NCBI GenBank assembly: GCA_035315125.1
Contig: DATFYI010000293.1
Span: 1-9,695, forward strand
DNA from: DATFYI01 sp035315125
GTDB taxonomy: Bacteria; Chloroflexota; Anaerolineae; Anaerolineales; Anaerolineaceae
DNA: 9,695 nucleotides
Direction: 5' to 3'
The position numbers and the translations under genes are program-made. Of this stretch, positions 5,903-9,695 are shown in pieces. The notes under the pieces were generated by a model. The model was given only the letters and a program-made list of their open reading frames with translations, made no database searches and was not told the DNA's origin. The first letter of the stretch is position 1, and every line of letters starts with the position of its first letter.

Positions 5903-5941
5903 AAGCGGGGCTGCGCATGAAACGCACCCCGCTTTTATTTT
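5903..5941 (+). terminator. Intrinsic terminator after the twin-repeat protein gene
   Basis: AAGCGGGG (5903-5910) pairs with CCCCGCTT (5927-5934), extended inward by TGCG/CGCA past a bulged C, with a CATGAAA loop. The T-rich run TTTTATTTT (5933-5941) follows directly. It lies 33 nt after the stop and separates this gene from the convergent large gene ending at 5962. Confidence 0.88.
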
Positions 5942-5961
5942 AACCGGCGTGGCCGGGCTGT

Positions 5962-8900
5962 CTAAGGCGCCGGCGTGGCGCTGGGTTCAGGAAGCGGCGT
6001 GTCAGACGGAGATACCGGCGCTGTGGCGGTCGGTTCAACCGGCTGGATTGTGAGCGTCGGGCTCGGCAGGCTGGTTGCTGAAGGCAGCGTGGTAGCCGAT
6101 GGTGTCGGGCTGGCGGGAATGACAGAAGCTTCAGGCGGCAGAATGGTAACCGAGGGTAGCGGGGTGGCAGTTGCCGCCGGAACGGTTAACGAAGGTGCCG
6201 TAGGCGTAGGCGTAGCAGTCTTTGGCAGGCTGAGTCCGGCCAGCAGATAGAACCACTGGGACGGGCACCAGTCGGAGACATTGCCGGCCGCATCATAGGC
6301 ACGCACCGCCCAATAGTAGCCGCCCTCGCCAATGCTGACTGGCAGCTTGTAGCTGGTGACCTTACCAAGCCGGGTTGGCGGGGGATAACTGCCCAGGCTA
6401 TCCGGTGCAAACTCCAGATCGTAGCCGGCTGCATCCTGCACTTTGCTCCAGGTCAACGAGAGCTGCGAATTGGTGGCAGATCCGCCGTTCGCCGGGCTAA
6501 GCGGGCTGGGAGTAGCAGGTGGTGTCCAATCCAGGGTAAATGAGTGGACAGCGCTCCACGCTCCAGCCGCGCCTTCTGAGTTTACCCCACGCACCCGCCA
6601 ATAGTAGGTTGCATAGCGAGGATAAAACATCAGTCCCATCGGGTTGGTTACCTGGATGACGGCTAAGGTTTGGGTGGCGTCTCCGGGGAATGCTCGCGGC
6701 TTTGCAGCAGAAAAGTTGGTGCTGTTTGAAAACTGCAGCTCAAAATGGTCGGCAAATGCCACATTACTGAAGCTGACTTTCAGGGTAACGGGATCATACA
6801 TACTACCAACATCCGGCGGAAGGCCAAGTATCGCCTTATTTTCGGGTATCAATAACTGCGGGGTTAACGGCAAGGCGGGTTTGATGAACAGAGACCAATT
6901 TTGCGGCGGGGGCGGCGGCGTTCCACTGCCATTAAGATTTACCGTCACCTGCCAGGTATATGCACCAGGGGCCAGAGCTTGCCCACTTGCAAGTGTATAG
7001 GTGGTTATTTTTGGTCCAAGGTTCACGTTTAGCACTTTGCTGTGGTCGTTAGCATTGGTTATGCTCAAATCATAAGAGCTGGCTCCTGGAAAAGCAGACC
7101 ATTTAAAGGTGGGACGAGAGCTCATCGTGCTGGTTCCAGATGCCGGTGAGTTCTGCAAGTAGATGTAGAATTGGCTGCTGGAAGATGTTTGGCTGCCATC
7201 CGCGAACAATGCGGTTACCGTCCAATCATCCACATGGCCGTAATCCAGCGGGTTGCCAGCAGGTGGTGTGAAGCCGGGTTTGCTCAAACTCAAAACCTGT
7301 GTGGCAGACCCATTTACCAGGAACAGGTAAGGCGATCCATTTACCCAGATATATAACTGGTAGCTTTGTGCACCCGGAACTGCTTTCCACGAAAATGTGG
7401 GACGGATCTGATTGAGGATGGCACCATTGAATGGCTTAAGCTGGGTTGGATAGGGATGACTCAGATTACTATTCACAATGAATGAAGTCGTCTCGCTCCA
7501 TGGGCTCGAATAATCGGAATTATAGGCGCGTATACGAGTGTAATAGACGCCTGCAGGTTCTTGCGTCTGCCAATACCAGGTGGTAGGAGAATAATATGCG
7601 TAAACACTGGTACTCCATACCAGAGATTGGAATGATGAACTGGTACTGACCTGAATCTCAACCTGGTCTGCAACATAATTCGATAGTGTCCAATTAAAAT
7701 CAACATTCCAGTCGACATGGTCATTCTCCGCAGGTGTGACCAAAACTGGCACCGGTGGGATAAGATCTGCAGAAGGTGGAGATGAGACGATGGTTAGATG
7801 GAATGGAGCAGCCTGGGATAAATTTCCCAAACCGTCGCTGGACTGAACCGTCCAGGCATAAGTATCGGGTGTAAGGGGACTGCTGGGTGTGAAATCGGTC
7901 CCAGAAAGGTGATCCCATACCAGGTCGGCTCCGGCTGAAGGAGAAACCGTCAATTTATAGTAGCTGGCAGCCGCAACATTGTCCCAGGTGAAGTCCGGTT
8001 GACCATTTGTGGTAATCGTATAATCGGCCGGAGCGGTCATTAATGGAGCAGCAGGTGGGGTAGCATGAAATATAAAAGAGGCTACCGGGCTCCACTTGCC
8101 TGCCACATTCAACGTATCGATGATGGCTCGCACTCTCCAGTAATAAACTCCATCGGGTATGGACGCATTCAGGGTAGGATTCACGGAGGTAACCCGACTA
8201 TCCAGAACAGGTTGAGTAAAGCTGGGCTGCTTATCGATTTGAATCTGGTAGTCAAAAGTCTCCCCCGGCAGACTGGATGACGGCGCCTGCCAGGAAAAGG
8301 TCAACGAATTAACCTCTTTTTTCGCATCCGGATTGAGTGAGCCTGGGGCAGACGGTAGTGGTGGTGTGACCGTTAAAATCCACGGTTTAGACGGGCACTC
8401 CCTTTGCCCAGTTTGCAGCGTCACACAAACCCCCCAATAATAAACCTGATCATCCAAAGCCTGGGCCGGGCCTGGGGTATAGCTCGTCTGCCGGCCGGAT
8501 TGGGTCGGAACAGAATTAAAATTAAGGTTTGGGGAATTGGGCAATGACAAATAAAAATCAAAATTAACGGCCCCGCTGACTGCTATCCAGCTAAAGTTGG
8601 GCATTGTATTGGTCGTAAAGGCACCGTCACTGGGGGAATGCTGCACTGTCGCTGTAAAACGGCGGACCGGCGAAGGTGTGCTGTTCATACCATTGCCAAA
8701 GGCAGTCACACGCCAGTAATAGGTCCTGCCATACTTCAAACCGCTGAGAGGCCTGGGGGTATAGGACGTTGCAGACGTGTAGTAGTCTATCATCGAAGAA
8801 CCAAAAAGCGAATCGGCAGTAATTTCAAGGAAATAAAAACTGGCCCCAGGTTCTGCTGTCCAGCTGAAAGTGGGCGTTACAGTAGAGAGATTGACCCGGT

Positions 8901-9051
8901 CAGGCGGTGATATGAGCTTGGGTGGGTTGGGCGGATCGCTCATGGCCTGAGCAGGTTTAGGCGACAGTCCTAACAGGAACAGTACGATGGCCAGAAACAA
9001 GATCGCCTGGCTATGTTTCAATAGCGGTAAAAAGCAGCGCTTTGCAATCAT
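5962..9051 (-). CDS. Secreted multi-domain protein, about nine fibronectin-III-like repeats and Pro/Thr/Ser tail
   Basis: The 1029-residue product begins with a signal peptide (basic MIAKR start, hydrophobic 17-29, AQA site at 34-36). About nine beta-sandwich repeats of 91-119 residues follow, at roughly 44-136, 137-230, 231-332, 333-423, 424-529, 530-632, 633-725, 726-844 and 845-939. Typical repeat marks are a Pro-rich lead (PPKLISPPD, PATPSPLSPANG), PTFSW-A-PGA-SY-L-I and a YYWRVRA strand, which place them near fibronectin type III or Ig-like domains. The last 90 residues (940-1029) are Pro, Thr, Ser and Ala only in style (TATPTPTAP, LPEPSATPAP). No catalytic motif, LPXTG, membrane anchor or type IX signal is seen, so it is probably an extracellular or wall-associated adhesive or scaffold protein. 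GGGGAG (9064-9059) 7 nt before the ATG supports the start. Substrate and partner are unknown. Confidence 0.88.
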   Translation of the reverse strand: MIAKRCFLPLLKHSQAILFLAIVLFLLGLSPKPAQAMSDPPNPPKLISPPDRVNLSTVTPTFSWTAEPGASFYFLEITADSLFGSSMIDYYTSATSYTPRPLSGLKYGRTYYWRVTAFGNGMNSTPSPVRRFTATVQHSPSDGAFTTNTMPNFSWIAVSGAVNFDFYLSLPNSPNLNFNSVPTQSGRQTSYTPGPAQALDDQVYYWGVCVTLQTGQRECPSKPWILTVTPPLPSAPGSLNPDAKKEVNSLTFSWQAPSSSLPGETFDYQIQIDKQPSFTQPVLDSRVTSVNPTLNASIPDGVYYWRVRAIIDTLNVAGKWSPVASFIFHATPPAAPLMTAPADYTITTNGQPDFTWDNVAAASYYKLTVSPSAGADLVWDHLSGTDFTPSSPLTPDTYAWTVQSSDGLGNLSQAAPFHLTIVSSPPSADLIPPVPVLVTPAENDHVDWNVDFNWTLSNYVADQVEIQVSTSSSFQSLVWSTSVYAYYSPTTWYWQTQEPAGVYYTRIRAYNSDYSSPWSETTSFIVNSNLSHPYPTQLKPFNGAILNQIRPTFSWKAVPGAQSYQLYIWVNGSPYLFLVNGSATQVLSLSKPGFTPPAGNPLDYGHVDDWTVTALFADGSQTSSSSQFYIYLQNSPASGTSTMSSRPTFKWSAFPGASSYDLSITNANDHSKVLNVNLGPKITTYTLASGQALAPGAYTWQVTVNLNGSGTPPPPPQNWSLFIKPALPLTPQLLIPENKAILGLPPDVGSMYDPVTLKVSFSNVAFADHFELQFSNSTNFSAAKPRAFPGDATQTLAVIQVTNPMGLMFYPRYATYYWRVRGVNSEGAAGAWSAVHSFTLDWTPPATPSPLSPANGGSATNSQLSLTWSKVQDAAGYDLEFAPDSLGSYPPPTRLGKVTSYKLPVSIGEGGYYWAVRAYDAAGNVSDWCPSQWFYLLAGLSLPKTATPTPTAPSLTVPAATATPLPSVTILPPEASVIPASPTPSATTLPSATSLPSPTLTIQPVEPTATAPVSPSDTPLPEPSATPAP
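5966..6031. repeat. Copy A of the tail-end direct repeat (intact, in gene)
   Basis: The last codons of the large secreted protein gene are repeated at 9383-9448 in the same orientation. By eye, 34 of the first 37 bases agree, and TGGCGGTCGGT near the far end is identical. Similarity falls off between these blocks. It is also related to the remnant near 5007. Confidence 0.65.
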
Positions 9052-9197
9052 ATTGAAGCTCCCCTACTATGAAATTTGAAAAAAATACCTTGTGGGTATT
9101 CTACGTGCAAATAGATTAAACTCAGCCCGGCTGAAAGAAATAGCCAATCCAATCCCCACCTGACGAGCTAATTTTTGAAAAGGTTTTTAGAAAATCG

Positions 9198-9219
9198 AAT
9201 ACTCGCTCCCCCGAGTATT
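9198..9219. repeat. Perfect 8-bp hairpin in the leader region
   Basis: AATACTCG (9198-9205) and CGAGTATT (9212-9219) pair perfectly around a 6-nt loop, CTCCCC. On the minus strand the stem is followed by CGATTTTCTAAAAACC, which is U-rich but interrupted, so it may be a weak terminator or attenuator ahead of the large secreted protein gene, or an operator. Confidence 0.5.
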
Positions 9220-9255
9220 TCATTATTTCAGTTAGTGTAGAATCGGAACACAGTT

Positions 9256-9284
9256 ATTATACTTCCACTACCCGATAAACCCAA
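9256..9284 (-). promoter_or_regulatory. Candidate promoter for the large secreted protein gene
   Basis: On the minus strand a perfect TATAAT (9261-9256) lies 17 nt after TTGGGT (9284-9279), a weak -35 match (3 of 6). The start point would be near 9249, about 200 nt before the ATG at 9051. It stands immediately downstream of the hairpin at 9302-9331, a common order of terminator then promoter. Confidence 0.4.
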
Positions 9285-9301
9285 TGAAAACAATCATAAA
9301 T

Positions 9302-9331
9302 CTTGACAGGGTTTTCAGGGACCCTGTCAAG
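9302..9331. terminator. Terminator-like 11-bp hairpin
   Basis: CTTGACAGGGT (9302-9312) and ACCCTGTCAAG (9321-9331) are perfectly complementary with an 8-nt loop. Downstream on the minus strand comes ATTTATGATTGTTTT, so it probably ends transcription from the membrane-protein gene to the right. The core resembles the stem at 4934-4974 (CTCGACAG against CTTGACAG). Confidence 0.6.
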
Positions 9332-9377
9332 TTTATCAGGCGTTTGAAAGGTTTTCGAATTGCGGCGGTTGTCCTAT

Positions 9378-9449
9378 TTACAGCGCCGGCATGGCGCCGG
9401 GTTCAGGAAGCGGCGCGTCGAACGGTTTATCAGCAGGCATGGCGGTCGG
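9378..9449 (-). pseudogene. Decayed second copy of the secreted-protein tail
   Basis: On the minus strand 23 codons open after an in-frame TGA (9452-9450) read PTAMPADKPFDAPLPEPGAMPAL and then stop (split for reading: PTAMPADKPF plus DAPLPEPGAMPAL). They align without gaps to the last 23 residues of the large secreted protein (PTATAPVSPSDTPL through PEPSATPAP), with the stop at the same place. There is no start and no repeat domain upstream; 54 nt further on is the end of an unrelated membrane-protein gene. It is best read as a 3'-end fossil of a duplicated gene. Confidence 0.65.
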
Positions 9450-9502
9450 TCATCCTGACCGGAATCCCCAGTTGGGCGTGGCTGCGGAACCGCAAGAATT
9501 AG

Positions 9503-9694
9503 CTACAACTTCCTCGGTAGCAACCGTGGGCCGGTCATGAAGAATAGAACCATCCAGCTGCACAGGCTGAAGTAGCCCGTCTGCCAGACGACGAAAGCGA
9601 TTCCGCCCCAGGCAGACAGGTCCTTTGACTCGTGCACGATCATGAACGCATCCCGGACGGCTTGAATTCCGAACCTGAAAGCGGGGGTAGGATT
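9503..9694 (-). CDS. Probable membrane protein, C-terminal fragment (runs off right edge)
   Basis: On the minus strand a frame enters from the right edge and runs 63 codons to TAG at 9505-9503. It reads NPTPAFRFGIQAVRDAFMIV, then HESKDLSAWGGIAF, VVWQTGYFSLCSWMVLFF and MTGPRLLPRKL. Two hydrophobic stretches (about 28-38 and 42-53 of the fragment) are compatible with one long or two short membrane spans, followed by a short basic end (RLLPRKL), typical of a cytoplasmic tail. I do not recognise the family. A competing frame on the same strand is also open across this stretch, but its composition (many scattered Arg, Cys and Asn) is less protein-like. The hairpin at 9302-9331 would terminate this gene. 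The decayed tail copy lies between them. Confidence 0.6.
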   Translation of the reverse strand, partial: NPTPAFRFGIQAVRDAFMIVHESKDLSAWGGIAFVVWQTGYFSLCSWMVLFFMTGPRLLPRKL

Positions 9695-9695
9695 T

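Larger units (their letters stand above)
9052..9377. other. Gene-free leader and intergenic region of the large secreted protein gene
   Basis: About 326 nt with no credible gene on either strand. In minus-strand order it contains the hairpin at 9302-9331, a candidate promoter at 9284-9256, the hairpin at 9198-9219 and the ribosome binding site at 9064-9059. If that promoter is used the mRNA leader is about 200 nt, long enough for regulation, though nothing resembling a known riboswitch was recognised. Confidence 0.5.

Noticed and set aside
5975..6250. Gly/Val-rich plus-strand frame opposite the Pro/Thr tail
   Set aside because: Antisense of Pro/Thr/Ser/Ala codons automatically gives Gly/Val/Ser/Trp-rich frames without stops; there is no start signal.
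9303..9330. TTGACA on both strands within the hairpin as paired -35 boxes
   Set aside because: No -10 box lies 16-18 nt from either copy in the right direction; the hexamers are part of the terminator-like stem.
9284..9502. Plus-strand open frame of 72 codons starting MKTIINLDRVF
   Set aside because: It runs through the hairpin at 9302-9331 and the antisense of the decayed tail copy. It has no ribosome binding site, and its resemblance to a plus-strand frame near 5970-6040 is explained by the shared tail DNA read backwards.

Overview
The window (about 9.7 kb) reads as bacterial chromosome with compact, mostly short-spaced genes. The best guess for the host is a Chloroflexota lineage (Anaerolineae-like). 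This is inference from the style of the secreted proteins: Pro/Thr/Ser-rich tails of the PTPT/ATPTP kind, and long exported proteins built of beta-sandwich repeats. There is no rRNA or marker gene to confirm it. No phage, transposase, tRNA or CRISPR array is visible.

Layout. 1-81 (-) is the N-terminus of a small YCII-like protein that runs off the left edge. 257-802 (+) is a DUF1697 protein with a TATAAT placed so that its mRNA may be leaderless. 860-1114 and 1146-1445 (+) form a HigB/HigA-type toxin-antitoxin pair; the toxin has a poor start and an altered N-terminal half. It ends tail to tail, 4 nt apart, with 1450-2424 (-), an unrecognised soluble protein that looks like two PH-like halves. 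Upstream of that lies a membrane diguanylate cyclase (2538-3785, -). A 485-nt gene-free, AT-rich region with a strong hairpin separates it from a short cation-diffusion-facilitator-type transporter (4271-4897, +), which ends in a perfect 16-bp bidirectional terminator hairpin.

The right half concerns the cell surface. 5246-5869 (+) encodes a small exported or anchored protein with two copies of a ~55-residue cysteine-containing repeat. It faces a 1029-residue secreted protein of about nine fibronectin-III-like repeats and a Pro/Thr/Ser tail (5962-9051, -), with a good terminator between them. Two further sequences resemble the last residues of that tail: an open remnant without a start at 4997-5134, and a shorter decayed copy at 9378-9449. 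All three are on the minus strand, which suggests past duplication and loss of genes with this tail. At the right edge, 9503-9694 (-) is the C-terminal 63 residues of a hydrophobic, probably membrane, protein.

The genes do not form one obvious pathway. The most distinctive points are the three-copy tail fossil pattern, the twin-repeat exported protein with a PmrA/OmpR-like direct repeat at its promoter, the tandem PH-like protein with a palindrome over its -35 box, and the degenerate-looking HigB.
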